Source of the DNA: Anaerosoma tenue
Lineage (GTDB): Bacteria; Actinomycetota; Coriobacteriia; Anaerosomatales; Anaerosomataceae
NCBI RefSeq assembly: GCF_023161965.1
Contig: NZ_JALNTY010000001.1
Coordinates: 1 to 64,000 of the forward strand
Direction: 5' to 3'
Length of the DNA stretch: 64,000 nucleotides
The position numbers and the translations under genes are program-made. Under the pieces are notes generated by a model that saw only the letters and a program-made list of their open reading frames with translations, ran no database searches and was not told the origin of the DNA. Numbering within the stretch: position 1 is the first letter of the stretch; the number at the start of each line of letters is the position of its first letter. Shown one piece after another: positions 17,237-27,225 of this stretch.

Positions 17237-18163
17237 ATGTCGTTCACTGCCGAGGTGAAGGAGGAACTCGCCCGCATCGAGGCGGCCAAGGCCTGTTGCG
17301 CTCGTGCGGAGCTCTCGGCGCTCATCCGCGTCGAGGGGGCGCTCCATTTCACCGGCCAGGGGCGGGTACGACTTGAGATCGCCACCGAGACGGCGCCCGT
17401 GGCGCGCAAGGTGATCAAACTCCTGCACGGCACGTATGACCTTGAGACCGAGTTGACCGTCAGGCGCTCTGTGCTGCACCGGTCGAACAACTACCTGATC
17501 ACCGTGATCGACCAGCCGGCGTTGCAGCCGGCGCTGACCGAGATGGGTATCATCGACCGCTCGTACGCCCCGCTGTACGAACTGCCCTCGAGGCTGGTGA
17601 AGAAGGACTGCTGCGCCATCGCATACCTGCGGGGCGTGTTCCTCGGCGGAGGATTCGTCGCCGATCCCCATGGCGACTTCCATTTCGAGCTCACCGCCGA
17701 GTCCGAGCCGATCGCCCACGATCTGGTGCGTCTGATGGCGCGCTTCGACATCCATGCCCGGGTCACCCAGCGGCGGGGAGCGTACACGGTGTATCTCAAA
17801 GGCGCCGAGCCGATCGTCACGTTCCTGGCGCTGGTGGGTGCGCACCGGGCACTGCTCCGAACCGAGGATGTGCGTATCCTGAAGGAGATGCGTAACGACG
17901 TGAACCGTCTCGTGAACGCCGAGACGGCGAACCTCCAGAAGACCGCGGCCGCGGCAGCGGGGCAGGTCGCTGCGGTCAGGGCGATCGAGCGGGCGCGAGG
18001 GTTGGAGTCGCTGCCGCCTGCATTGCGCGAGATCGCGTCGCTGAGGCTCGAGTATCCGGAGGTCAGCCTTCGCGAGCTCGGCGAGCTGGCCGACCCGCCG
18101 CTGTCGAAGTCGGCGGTCTATCATCGCATCCGGAGGCTCGAGGAGCTGGCGGAAGAGGGGTAG
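17237..18163 (+). CDS. whiA: WhiA sporulation/cell-division regulator
   Basis: A 308-residue WhiA: an N-terminal LAGLIDADG homing-endonuclease-like fold (about residues 10-200, with the AYLRGVFLGGGFV motif near 130) that lacks nuclease residues, joined to a C-terminal DUF199-type helix-turn-helix (about 225-305, with SLRLEYPEVSLRELGELADPPLSKSAVYHRIRRL as its core, broken here only for description). It controls sporulation septation in Streptomyces and division in Bacillus. ATG 17237 abuts the yvcK stop with no gap. Confidence 0.95.
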   Translation: MSFTAEVKEELARIEAAKACCARAELSALIRVEGALHFTGQGRVRLEIATETAPVARKVIKLLHGTYDLETELTVRRSVLHRSNNYLITVIDQPALQPALTEMGIIDRSYAPLYELPSRLVKKDCCAIAYLRGVFLGGGFVADPHGDFHFELTAESEPIAHDLVRLMARFDIHARVTQRRGAYTVYLKGAEPIVTFLALVGAHRALLRTEDVRILKEMRNDVNRLVNAETANLQKTAAAAAGQVAAVRAIERARGLESLPPALREIASLRLEYPEVSLRELGELADPPLSKSAVYHRIRRLEELAEEG

Positions 18164-19282
<1,119 letters not shown>

Positions 19283-19296
19283 GCCGGCATCCCGGC

Positions 19297-19324
19297 GGGG
19301 CGTCCATAGCGTTATGGGCGCCCC
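19297..19324 (+). terminator. Hairpin between gapA and pgk
   Basis: GGGGCGTCCATA at 19297-19308 pairs with TATGGGCGCCCC at 19313-19324, twelve base pairs with one G-U, closing a four-base loop. The tail is GCTTCTC, not a clean U-run. It may be a weak terminator or an attenuator that makes gapA transcript more abundant than pgk. Confidence 0.55.
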
Positions 19325-19366
19325 GCTTCTCGCACGGCAGGAGACCCGTCCGTTCCAGGAGGCCCG

Positions 19367-20554
19367 ATGTTCGCCAAGAAGACCGTCAAGGACGTCGACG
19401 TGCGCGGCAAACGCGTGCTGGTGCGTGTCGACTTCAACGTACCGATCGCCGAGGGCGAGGTGACCGACGACACCAGGATCCGCGCCGCGCTGCCTACGAT
19501 CCGCTATCTGATCGACCACGGGGCGCGGGTGGTGCTCATGAGCCATCTCGGCCGCCCGAGCGGCGCACCCGATCCGCAGTACACCCTCAAGCCGGCAAGG
19601 CGCACGCTGCAACGGCTCGTCGGACGTAACGTGGCGTTCTCGCCGGAGATCGTGGGGCCTGAGGCCGAGGAGGCCGTGGGGCGGATGATCGACGGCGAGA
19701 TCCTGATGCTCGAGAACGTGCGGTTCCATCCCGGCGAGAAGAAGAACGATCCCGGGTTCGCGCAGCAGCTCGCATCGCTCGGCGACATCTACGTGAACGA
19801 TGCCTTCGGCGCTGCGCATCGCGCCCACGCGTCCACGGCGGGGGTGGCCGAGTATCTGCCCGCGTACGCGGGCATGCTCCTCACCCGCGAGGTGGACACC
19901 TTGAACGGCATCCTCATCGACCCCGACCGCCCGTTCGTTGCGATACTCGGGGGTAGCAAGGTGAGCGACAAGTTCGGCGTGATCGACAAGCTCATCGAGT
20001 GCTGCGATACCTTGCTGATCGGTGGCGGGATGGCGTTCACGTTCCTCGTCGCGAAGGGCCTCGAGGTGGGAGACTCGATCGTCGAGGCCGACTGGGTGGA
20101 GCCGGCGAAGCAGATGCTGGAGAAGGCGCGGACGGCGGGCGTGGACCTGGTGCTCCCCACCGACTTCGTGGTGGCCACGGAGATCGTGGACGACGCCGAC
20201 ACCAGGATCGTCGGCCGGGAGGAGATCCCCGTAGGGATGATGGGCCTCGATATCGGGCCCAGCACGATAGAGCTCTACAAGGGCGACATCGCCTCGGCAA
20301 GGACCATCTTCTGGAACGGGCCGATGGGCGTGTTCGAGAAGAAGCCGTTCGAGACCGGCACCCGTGAGATCGCGGTGGCGGTTGGCCGCAACAACCGGGC
20401 CCAGTCGATAATCGGCGGTGGCGACTCGGCCGCCGCGCTCAGGAAGTTCGGCCTGGACGACCGCGTCACGTTCGTCTCCACGGGCGGCGGCGCTTCGATG
20501 AAACTGCTCGAGGGCGCTGCGCTTCCCGGCGTGGACGCGCTCCAGGACAGGTAG
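19367..20554 (+). CDS. pgk: Phosphoglycerate kinase
   Basis: Transfers phosphate from 1,3-bisphosphoglycerate to ADP in glycolysis. The 395-residue length is normal. Motifs: RVDFNVP near the start, MSHLGRPSG, LENVRFHPGEKKN, the hinge and nucleotide part ILGGSKVSDK, WNGPMGVFE and the C-terminal GGGDSAAAL with STGGGASMKLLEG. ATG 19367 follows CCAGGAGG. tpiA follows after nine bases. Confidence 0.97.
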   Translation: MFAKKTVKDVDVRGKRVLVRVDFNVPIAEGEVTDDTRIRAALPTIRYLIDHGARVVLMSHLGRPSGAPDPQYTLKPARRTLQRLVGRNVAFSPEIVGPEAEEAVGRMIDGEILMLENVRFHPGEKKNDPGFAQQLASLGDIYVNDAFGAAHRAHASTAGVAEYLPAYAGMLLTREVDTLNGILIDPDRPFVAILGGSKVSDKFGVIDKLIECCDTLLIGGGMAFTFLVAKGLEVGDSIVEADWVEPAKQMLEKARTAGVDLVLPTDFVVATEIVDDADTRIVGREEIPVGMMGLDIGPSTIELYKGDIASARTIFWNGPMGVFEKKPFETGTREIAVAVGRNNRAQSIIGGGDSAAALRKFGLDDRVTFVSTGGGASMKLLEGAALPGVDALQDR

Positions 20555-20563
20555 GAGGCTGCC

Positions 20564-21334
20564 ATGACGACCCGGCACATGCTCGTTGCGGGGAACTGGA
20601 AGATGCATACCACCTCAGGTGAGGGTGCCGTACTCATACAGGACATCGCGCAGCGAGTCGAGGAGGAGTGGAACGAGGTGGAGGTGGCGGTGTGCCCGCC
20701 GTTCACCGGCCTCAAGGCGGCATCGACCGTCATCGAGCTCGACGGACTGCGGATCTCCCTCGGCGCGCAGGACGTGCACTGGGAGGCCGAGGGAGCGTAC
20801 ACCGGCGCCATCTCGGCGCGGATGCTCACCGAACTCCGGTGTGACTACGTCATCGTGGGCCACTCCGAGCGCCGGGAGTTCTTCGGCGACACGGACCAGA
20901 GCGTGAACAAGAAGGTGCGTGCGGTCTTCGACGCGGGCATGACGCCGATCATGTGCTGCGGCGAGGCGCTTACGGTCAGGGAAGCCCTCGAGACGGAATC
21001 GTTCGTGCGCGCCCAGGTGACCGCCGGCGCCGCGGGCCTCACATCAACCGAGGCGCAGCGCCTTGTGATCGCCTACGAGCCCATCTGGGCGATCGGCACC
21101 GGGCGCACACCCACCCCGGAGGCTGCCAACGACGTATGCCGCTCGATCAGGGCCACCATCGGCGCCATGTACGGCCCGCCCGCGGCCATGGCCGTGCGCG
21201 TCCTCTATGGTGGCTCGGTCAAGCCGGAGAACGCAGCGATGTTCTTCGCCGAGCCCGACATCGATGGTGCTCTCGTGGGCGGCGCCGCTCTCAAGGCCGA
21301 CCCCTTCGCCGATATCGTGAAGGCGGCCCGCTAG
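20564..21334 (+). CDS. tpiA: Triosephosphate isomerase
   Basis: Interconverts dihydroxyacetone phosphate and glyceraldehyde-3-phosphate. The 256-residue barrel has AGNWKMHTT with the active-site Lys, VGHSERREFFGDTD with the catalytic His, AYEPIWAIGTGRTPT with the catalytic Glu, and YGGSVKPEN near the end. ATG 20564 follows AGGAGGCTG. The following gpmI start abuts the stop. Confidence 0.97.
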   Translation: MTTRHMLVAGNWKMHTTSGEGAVLIQDIAQRVEEEWNEVEVAVCPPFTGLKAASTVIELDGLRISLGAQDVHWEAEGAYTGAISARMLTELRCDYVIVGHSERREFFGDTDQSVNKKVRAVFDAGMTPIMCCGEALTVREALETESFVRAQVTAGAAGLTSTEAQRLVIAYEPIWAIGTGRTPTPEAANDVCRSIRATIGAMYGPPAAMAVRVLYGGSVKPENAAMFFAEPDIDGALVGGAALKADPFADIVKAAR

Positions 21335-22873
21335 GTGGCGCCGCGCCAACCGGTTGCGCTGATCATCATGGACGGGTTCGGCATGGCCGCGCCCGGCCCC
21401 GGCAATGCCATCTCCCTTGCGCGGACACCAGCGCTCGACCGCCTCTTCGAGACGCATCCCTGGACCACGCTCTCGGCAAGCGGGCGTGCTGTGGGTCTTC
21501 CCGAGGGCCAGATGGGCAACTCGGAGGTGGGGCATCTCAACATGGGAGCCGGCCGCATCGTGTACCAGGAGCTCACGCGGATCGATGCGGCCATCGCGGA
21601 CGGCTCACTGCAGGAGAACGATGTGCTCCGTGAGGCGATCGCTGTCGCGGTGGCCGAGGGACGGGCCGTCCACTTCATGGGCCTGGTGTCCGACGGCGGG
21701 GTGCACAGCCACCAGCAGCACCTCTACGCGCTCGTCCGGATGGCAGCGTCGCTTGGCGCCGAGCGCGTCTTCGTGCACGCGTTCCTCGACGGTCGCGATG
21801 TGCCGCCCACGAGCGGACTCGGCTACGTGAAGCAGCTTGAAGGCGTGCTCGGTGAGATAGGCGTGGGTCGGGTGGCCACGGTGTCGGGGCGTTACTACGC
21901 GATGGACCGCGACAACCGCTGGGAGCGGGTGGAGCGGGCGTGGCGTGCGATAGCGCTCTCCGAAGGCGCCAGGGCAGACTCAGCCACCGGAGCGATAGCG
22001 GCCTCGTACGACGACGGGGTGACCGATGAGTTCGTCGTGCCGGCGGTGGTGCATGACGGCGACGAGCCGGTGGCGCGTGTCGAGAGCGGCGACGCGCTCG
22101 TGTTCTTCAACTTCCGCCCCGACCGCGCCCGCGAGATCACGCGCGCCTTCACCGACCCCGGCTTCACAGGATTCGCCCGTACGGTGGCGCCGGATGTGCG
22201 GTTCGTCTGCCTCACCGAATACGATCCCACGATCCCCGCACCGGTGGCGTTCCCCAAGGACCTGCCGTGCTGCGTGCTCGCAGACGTCGTGGCGGACGCC
22301 GGACTGCGGCAGCTGCACATCGCGGAGACGGAGAAGTACGCGCACGTGACGTTCTTCTTCAACGGAGGTGCGGAGGCGCCCAAGGCGGGGGAGGAGCGGA
22401 TCCTCGTGCCCAGTCCCAAGGTGGCCACCTACGACCTCCAGCCGGAGATGAGCGCTCCCGAGGTCACGCGACGGCTCGTGGACGCCATCCTCGCCGAGCA
22501 GGCCGATCTCTACGTGGTCAACTACGCGAACTGCGACATGGTCGGTCACACCGGCATCCTTGAGGCGGCCGTGGCGGCTGTGGAGGCCGTCGATGCCGGT
22601 GTAGGCGCGGTGGTGGATGCCATCCGTCAGCGTGGCGGCTCGGCGATCATCACTGCGGACCACGGCAACGCGGAGCAGATGCGCGACCCGGCAGACGACG
22701 GTGCGTTCACCGCTCACACGCTGAACCCGGTGCCATTCATCTGTGTGGCCGACGGTGTGTCCGAGGTCCGAAGCGGGGGAGTCCTCGCGGACGTGGCGCC
22801 GTCGGTATGCGACCTGCTGGGAGTAGCGGCGCCCGACGCCTGGACGGCCCGTTCGCTGTTGGATATCACTTGA
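21335..22873 (+). CDS. gpmI: 2,3-bisphosphoglycerate-independent phosphoglycerate mutase
   Basis: Converts 3-phosphoglycerate to 2-phosphoglycerate using two manganese ions and a phosphoserine intermediate. The 512-residue protein has LIIMDGFG at the start, the catalytic Ser in GNSEVGHLNMGAGR near residue 65, HAFLDGRDVPP, FFNFRPDRARE, and the alkaline-phosphatase-type metal sites NYANCDMVGHTG and TADHGNAEQM near the end. GTG 21335 follows the tpiA stop directly. Enolase is not in the window. Confidence 0.97.
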   Translation: MAPRQPVALIIMDGFGMAAPGPGNAISLARTPALDRLFETHPWTTLSASGRAVGLPEGQMGNSEVGHLNMGAGRIVYQELTRIDAAIADGSLQENDVLREAIAVAVAEGRAVHFMGLVSDGGVHSHQQHLYALVRMAASLGAERVFVHAFLDGRDVPPTSGLGYVKQLEGVLGEIGVGRVATVSGRYYAMDRDNRWERVERAWRAIALSEGARADSATGAIAASYDDGVTDEFVVPAVVHDGDEPVARVESGDALVFFNFRPDRAREITRAFTDPGFTGFARTVAPDVRFVCLTEYDPTIPAPVAFPKDLPCCVLADVVADAGLRQLHIAETEKYAHVTFFFNGGAEAPKAGEERILVPSPKVATYDLQPEMSAPEVTRRLVDAILAEQADLYVVNYANCDMVGHTGILEAAVAAVEAVDAGVGAVVDAIRQRGGSAIITADHGNAEQMRDPADDGAFTAHTLNPVPFICVADGVSEVRSGGVLADVAPSVCDLLGVAAPDAWTARSLLDIT

Positions 22874-22898
22874 GGGTGTGGGCGGGCGCGGCTATACT
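22870..22898 (+). promoter_or_regulatory. Sigma-70-type promoter for secG
   Basis: TTGAGG at 22870-22875 and TATACT at 22893-22898 are separated by 17 bases, a near-consensus housekeeping promoter. It overlaps the gpmI stop and leaves a 5' leader of about 50 bases before GTG 22957. Confidence 0.75.
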
Positions 22899-22956
22899 GA
22901 CACGGTTCGTCTGAGACGCCCTATCGCCGCTTTGCGGCGCACGTGAGGAGAGCGCT

Positions 22957-23202
22957 GTGGATGTAGTCGCATATATCGCCCTTGCCATTCATGTGGTATG
23001 CGGAGTCGGCATGATTATATTCGTGCTGCTTCACTCCGGGAAAGGCACCGGAGTGTCATCGATGTTCGGTGCGGGTATGCCCGCCTCGGCCACCGGCACG
23101 GGCACCATCGAGAAGAACCTCGACCGCATCACCATCGCGTTCGCCGCAGGTTACGGGTTTACAGCGCTGCTTCTGATGCTGATCTACCGGCCGGGCATGT
23201 AG
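22957..23202 (+). CDS. secG: SecG preprotein translocase subunit
   Basis: An 81-residue inner-membrane protein that helps the SecYE channel move preproteins. It has two membrane helices (about residues 4-26 and 54-75) joined by the conserved Gly-rich loop GKGTGVSSMFGAG. The start is GTG 22957 after GAGGAGAG. Its position downstream of glycolytic genes is common in Gram-positive bacteria. It is followed by a terminator hairpin. Confidence 0.93.
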   Translation: MDVVAYIALAIHVVCGVGMIIFVLLHSGKGTGVSSMFGAGMPASATGTGTIEKNLDRITIAFAAGYGFTALLLMLIYRPGM

Positions 23203-23230
23203 CGGGCATCCGCAGCATCGCCACCGACGC

Positions 23231-23255
23231 AAGGGCGGCCCTTCGGGCCGCCCTT
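23231..23255 (+). terminator. Intrinsic terminator after secG
   Basis: AAGGGCGGCCC at 23231-23241 and GGGCCGCCCTT at 23245-23255 form a perfect 11-bp stem with a TTC loop. CGTGATTTT follows, so the U-run is short and offset. It separates secG from the peptide transporter operon. Confidence 0.8.
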
Positions 23256-23482
23256 CGTGATTTTCCCGAGTGTCCTGATTATGCGTGGACGCTTGCACTT
23301 CGCGGCAGAGAAGGCCAGACTATTACTTCAAGTAAACGCAAATCCGCTCTAGTGGCATGGTGGCGACCACTGTGCCCGGAAGCCGCGTGAGTCGGCGTAA
23401 GGAGGGATGTGCGAGGCGAGAGCTGTCAAGACCGCAACGGATAGGACGACAACGGTCCTAGTTACTGGAGGGAGGCTCTATC

Positions 23483-25144
23483 TTGTCTGAGCGATTCCGT
23501 AAGGGACTTTCGATCATCCTGGCGCTCACTCTCGTCGCTGCCCTGTTCTCAATGGGTGGTTGTGCGGCCGAGGAGGAACCCGCCGAGGAGCCGGTCGAAG
23601 GCGAAGAGCCGGCTGAATCTGGTGTGACGAAGGGTGGCACGTTCAACTTCTACATCAGCGAGCCGGCGTTCATCGATCCCATCAACCTTCAGGAGTCTGA
23701 AGGAACCCAGGTCGGCCAGGCCGTCTTCGACAGCCTCGTGGAGTTCGACCCGATCACGTCCGAGGTGCTGCCGGCAGCCGCTGAGAGCTGGGAGCCCAAC
23801 GAGGACGCCAGCGTGTGGACCTTCAATCTCGTTGAAGGCGCCAAGTTCCACGATGGCAGCGACGTGACCGCCGAGGACTTCAAGTTCGCCTGGGATCGCA
23901 TCTGCAACCCGGAGAACGAGTCGGAGATCTCGTATCACCTCGCAGTGGTGCAGGGCTACGACGAGATGCAGGAAGGCACGGCTACCGAGCTTTCCGGCGT
24001 CAAGGTCGTGGATGACTACACCCTGGAAGTCACGCTGAACTACGGTTTCGCGGACTTCGAGTATGTCGTCGGTCACCCGGCTCTCGCGCCGGTGCCGAGC
24101 GACGGTGTGACCGAGGCGTTCGGCGACATGCCGATCGGCAACGGCCCGTTCATGATGGCCGAGCCGTGGGCGCATGACCAGTACATCGAGGTCGTGAAGT
24201 TCGACGACTACTACGGCGACGAGCCGAACATCGACGGCGTCTACTTCAACATCCTTGCCGATCAGGACACCGCGTTCCTCGAGTTCGAGGCCGGCAACCT
24301 GGACTTCGTGCCGATTCCCGTCGGTCAGATCCAGGCCGCCGTGGATACCTACGGCGAGAGCCCTGACGGCTACACGCTCAACCCAGGCGAGCAGGTCAGC
24401 CTCGGTGCCGAGCAGGCCATCTACTACCTGCTCATCAACAACACCGATCCCGCGCTGCAGGACCCCAAGGTCCGCGCCGCCCTGTCGCTGGCGATCGATC
24501 GCCAGGACATCTGCGACAAGGTCTTCGAGGGTACCCGCGAGCCCGCAACGGGCATCGTGCCTCCGGGCATCGTAGGCCAGAGTGCCAACGCATTCCCGTA
24601 CTCCAAGTATGATGTCGAAGCCGCCAAGCAGATGCTGGCCGACGCCGGCTTCCCGAATGGCGAGGGCTTCCCGACCATCAGCCTCGAGTACAACACCGGC
24701 TCCGGTCACGAGGACATCCTGCAGCTGGTCCAGGAGGACCTGAAGGCCATCGGCGTCGACGGCGAGCTCGTCGGCTCCGAGTGGGCGCAGTATCTCGACA
24801 AGCTGGGTGCCAAGAACTACCAGGTCGGTCGCCTCGGCTGGATCGCCGACTACCCGATCATGGACAACTTCCTGTATCCGCTGTTCAAGAGCGACAGCAG
24901 CGACAACTACTCGTTCTATATGAACGAAGACGTCGATGCGATGCTCGATGAGGCCCGCACGACCGTCGATGACGACGCGCGTGTCGCCCTCTATCAGGAA
25001 GCCGAGAGCATCGTCGGTGAGGACTCCGCGGTGATCCCGATGTTCTACTACCGTCACACGCGTGTCGCATCCGATCGCGTGAACGACGGTGTGTACAGCG
25101 CCAACGGTCTGTTCACGTTCGACACGGTGTGGCTCTCCGAGTGA
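23483..25144 (+). CDS. Peptide ABC transporter substrate-binding lipoprotein
   Basis: A 553-residue solute-binding protein of family 5 (DppA/OppA) that captures dipeptides or oligopeptides outside the membrane. The signal peptide ends in a lipobox with Cys in MGGCAAEE near residue 28, followed by a Glu/Pro-rich linker. The core contains GGTFNFYISEP, the family signature VWTFNLVEGAKFHDGSDVTAEDFKF region near residues 110-135 and VRAALSLAIDRQ. TTG 23483 after CTGGAGGGAGG is the start. It is the first gene of a five-gene transporter operon and is separated from dppB by a strong hairpin. Confidence 0.92.
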   Translation: MSERFRKGLSIILALTLVAALFSMGGCAAEEEPAEEPVEGEEPAESGVTKGGTFNFYISEPAFIDPINLQESEGTQVGQAVFDSLVEFDPITSEVLPAAAESWEPNEDASVWTFNLVEGAKFHDGSDVTAEDFKFAWDRICNPENESEISYHLAVVQGYDEMQEGTATELSGVKVVDDYTLEVTLNYGFADFEYVVGHPALAPVPSDGVTEAFGDMPIGNGPFMMAEPWAHDQYIEVVKFDDYYGDEPNIDGVYFNILADQDTAFLEFEAGNLDFVPIPVGQIQAAVDTYGESPDGYTLNPGEQVSLGAEQAIYYLLINNTDPALQDPKVRAALSLAIDRQDICDKVFEGTREPATGIVPPGIVGQSANAFPYSKYDVEAAKQMLADAGFPNGEGFPTISLEYNTGSGHEDILQLVQEDLKAIGVDGELVGSEWAQYLDKLGAKNYQVGRLGWIADYPIMDNFLYPLFKSDSSDNYSFYMNEDVDAMLDEARTTVDDDARVALYQEAESIVGEDSAVIPMFYYRHTRVASDRVNDGVYSANGLFTFDTVWLSE

Positions 25145-25183
25145 TCGAGGGTCACGACCGGTATTGCTGACAGGCTCTGACGT

Positions 25184-25216
25184 GTGTGCCGGGGCGCCCC
25201 GGGCGCCCCGGCACAC
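25184..25216 (+). repeat. Perfect 33-base palindrome between substrate-binding protein and permease genes
   Basis: GTGTGCCGGGGCGCCC at 25184-25199 is the exact reverse complement of GGGCGCCCCGGCACAC at 25201-25216, around one central base. There is no U-run, so it is more likely an RNA stem that protects the upstream message or partly attenuates transcription than a full terminator. Confidence 0.8.
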
Positions 25217-25263
25217 CACCTCTCACACCGTTCTGATGTACACGTGGAAGACGGTCCCATCTC

Positions 25264-26235
25264 ATGTTCAAGTACGTTGTACGACGCATATTCCAGATGA
25301 TCCCGGTGTTCCTCGGCGTCACCCTCATCCTCTTCGTTCTCCGCGTCCCCGGTTTGTTGCCGGGTGACCCGATCCAACTGATCGTCGGCGAGAAGCCGCT
25401 GACACCTGCGCTGAGGGCCCAGATCGAAGAGAAGAACCACCTCAACGAGCCGCTGCACATCCAGTACGCCTACTACGTGAGCGGCATCGCGCAAGGTGAC
25501 CTCGGCGAGTCCTATCAAAAGGGCCGCGCTGTCACCGACATCCTGTTCGACAAGTTCCCCAACACGTTCAGGCTTGCGCTGGCCGGTATCCTCGTCGAGA
25601 TCGTGATCGGCATCAGTGCCGGTATCATCTCGGCGATACGGCAGTACTCGTTCTGGGACGTCCTGGTCACCTTATCGACGTCCATACTCGTGTCCGTGCC
25701 GGTCTTCTGGCTCGGACTCTTGCTGCAGATGTTCTTCGGCATCCGGCTGAAGGAGTGGACCGGAGGGGCGGTGTTCCTGCCGATCTCAGGCATGGGCAAC
25801 CCGCCCGACTTCGTCCACCTCATCCTCCCTGCGATAACACTGGCTTCCGTCTCGACGGCATACGTGGCGCGTATCATGCGCTCGCAGATGCTTGAGGCAA
25901 TGGGCCAAGACTATATACGCACCGCGATGGCAAAGGGCCTTACCGAGCGAGCGGTGGTCTTCAAGCACGCGCTCAAGAACGCGCTCATCCCGGTGGTCAC
26001 CTACGTCGGCATCGACCTTGGCGTCCTGATGAGCGGCGCCATCCTCACAGAGACCGTGTTCTCGTGGCCGGGCGTCGGCCGTGAGATCTACCTTGCGGTC
26101 ATGCAACGCGACTGGCCTGTGGTGATGGGCGGCGTGATCGTGATCGTTCTGATCGTCATGTTCATCAACCTGTTGGTGGACATCAGTTACGCCCTGCTCG
26201 ACCCGCGGATCCGATATGGAGGTGCGGCCGAATGA
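25264..26235 (+). CDS. dppB: Peptide ABC transporter permease DppB-type
   Basis: A 323-residue inner-membrane permease with the DppB/OppB layout: N-terminal helix (MFKYVVRRIFQMIPVFLGV), a short external segment, then five helices. The ATPase-contacting EAA loop is near residues 215-245 (RTAMAKGLTERAVVFKHALKNAL region), and GVLMSGAILTETVFSWPGVG is a family hallmark. ATG 25264 is the start. The stop overlaps the dppC start by four bases (ATGA). Confidence 0.95.
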   Translation: MFKYVVRRIFQMIPVFLGVTLILFVLRVPGLLPGDPIQLIVGEKPLTPALRAQIEEKNHLNEPLHIQYAYYVSGIAQGDLGESYQKGRAVTDILFDKFPNTFRLALAGILVEIVIGISAGIISAIRQYSFWDVLVTLSTSILVSVPVFWLGLLLQMFFGIRLKEWTGGAVFLPISGMGNPPDFVHLILPAITLASVSTAYVARIMRSQMLEAMGQDYIRTAMAKGLTERAVVFKHALKNALIPVVTYVGIDLGVLMSGAILTETVFSWPGVGREIYLAVMQRDWPVVMGGVIVIVLIVMFINLLVDISYALLDPRIRYGGAAE

Positions 26236-27221
26236 GCGCCAGACGACGCAAGCCCGGCTTCCCCCCTGATGCGGATCCCGACTCCCCTAAGACCGCGTTC
26301 CGGGACGGATCGGAAGGCGAGCAGGCGGGAGGATCGTTCGACTATGTCGGCGACGAACTGGCGAACCGCCCCGAGCGTACCCTGTGGGGTGACGCCTGGA
26401 TCCGCCTTCGCAAGAACAAGCTGGCGATCATCGGTCTCATTTGGATCCTGATCGTCGTGACGCTGACGCTCTCGGCCGACCTGTGGGTGCCACAGAACTT
26501 CGCGTCGCCAACGTCCACCGAAGCCGGAAGCCTCGAGGCCCCCTCGGCAGCCCATCCGTTCGGCACAGACCGGATCGGTCGCGACGTCTTCTCACGGGTG
26601 ATCTACGGAGCGCGCGTGTCACTCGCTGTTGGCGTGCTGGCCGTTGGCATCTCGCTCGTCATCGGCCTGCTGATGGGAGCGCTCTCAGGCTATTACGGCG
26701 GCCTCGTGGACACGCTGGTGATGCGCACCGCCGACATCTTCTTCGCGTTCCCGTACACGCTCTTCGCGATCGCGTTGCTGGCGGTCCTGGGGCCGAGCTA
26801 CCGCAACGTGTTCATCGCCATCGGTATCCTCGGCTGGCCATCGGTGGCCCGTGTGTTCCGCAGTTCGATCCTCTCCGTGAAGGAGAACGAGTACGTGGAC
26901 GCCGCACGCGCCATGGGCGCGTCCGACTCGCGGATCATCTTCCGCCACATCATGCCCAACGCCGTCGCTCCGATCATCGTCTACGGGACCATGAGCATCG
27001 GTGGCGCGATCATCGCCGAGGCTGCACTCTCGTTCCTCGGTATGGGCGTCCAGCCTCCCACTCCCTCGTGGGGCGCGATGCTCTCTGAGGCCAAGGCGCT
27101 GATGGTGGCCGCACCGTGGCTCACCATCTGGCCGGGCTTCGCCATCCTGACCACCGTGCTCGCGTTCGTGCTCATGGGCGACGGGCTGCGCGATGCGCTC
27201 GATGTGAAGATGAAGGACTGA
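26232..27221 (+). CDS. dppC: Peptide ABC transporter permease DppC-type
   Basis: A 329-residue permease partner of DppB. A hydrophilic N-terminus of about 60 residues, longer than usual, precedes the first helix (KLAIIGLIWILIVV). HPFGTDRIGRDVFSRVIYGAR is the conserved motif after the first external loop (split across the loop), and the EAA-type loop reads YVDAARAMGASDSRIIFRHIMPN. Six helices are predicted. It overlaps dppB by four bases and is followed by dppD after four bases. Confidence 0.95.
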   Translation: MSARRRKPGFPPDADPDSPKTAFRDGSEGEQAGGSFDYVGDELANRPERTLWGDAWIRLRKNKLAIIGLIWILIVVTLTLSADLWVPQNFASPTSTEAGSLEAPSAAHPFGTDRIGRDVFSRVIYGARVSLAVGVLAVGISLVIGLLMGALSGYYGGLVDTLVMRTADIFFAFPYTLFAIALLAVLGPSYRNVFIAIGILGWPSVARVFRSSILSVKENEYVDAARAMGASDSRIIFRHIMPNAVAPIIVYGTMSIGGAIIAEAALSFLGMGVQPPTPSWGAMLSEAKALMVAAPWLTIWPGFAILTTVLAFVLMGDGLRDALDVKMKD

Positions 27222-27225
27222 CGAC

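Noticed and set aside
16325-18124. Minus-strand open frame of 599 codons opposite yvcK and whiA
   Set aside because: Both plus-strand genes are certain; the antisense frame has no family features or ribosome site.
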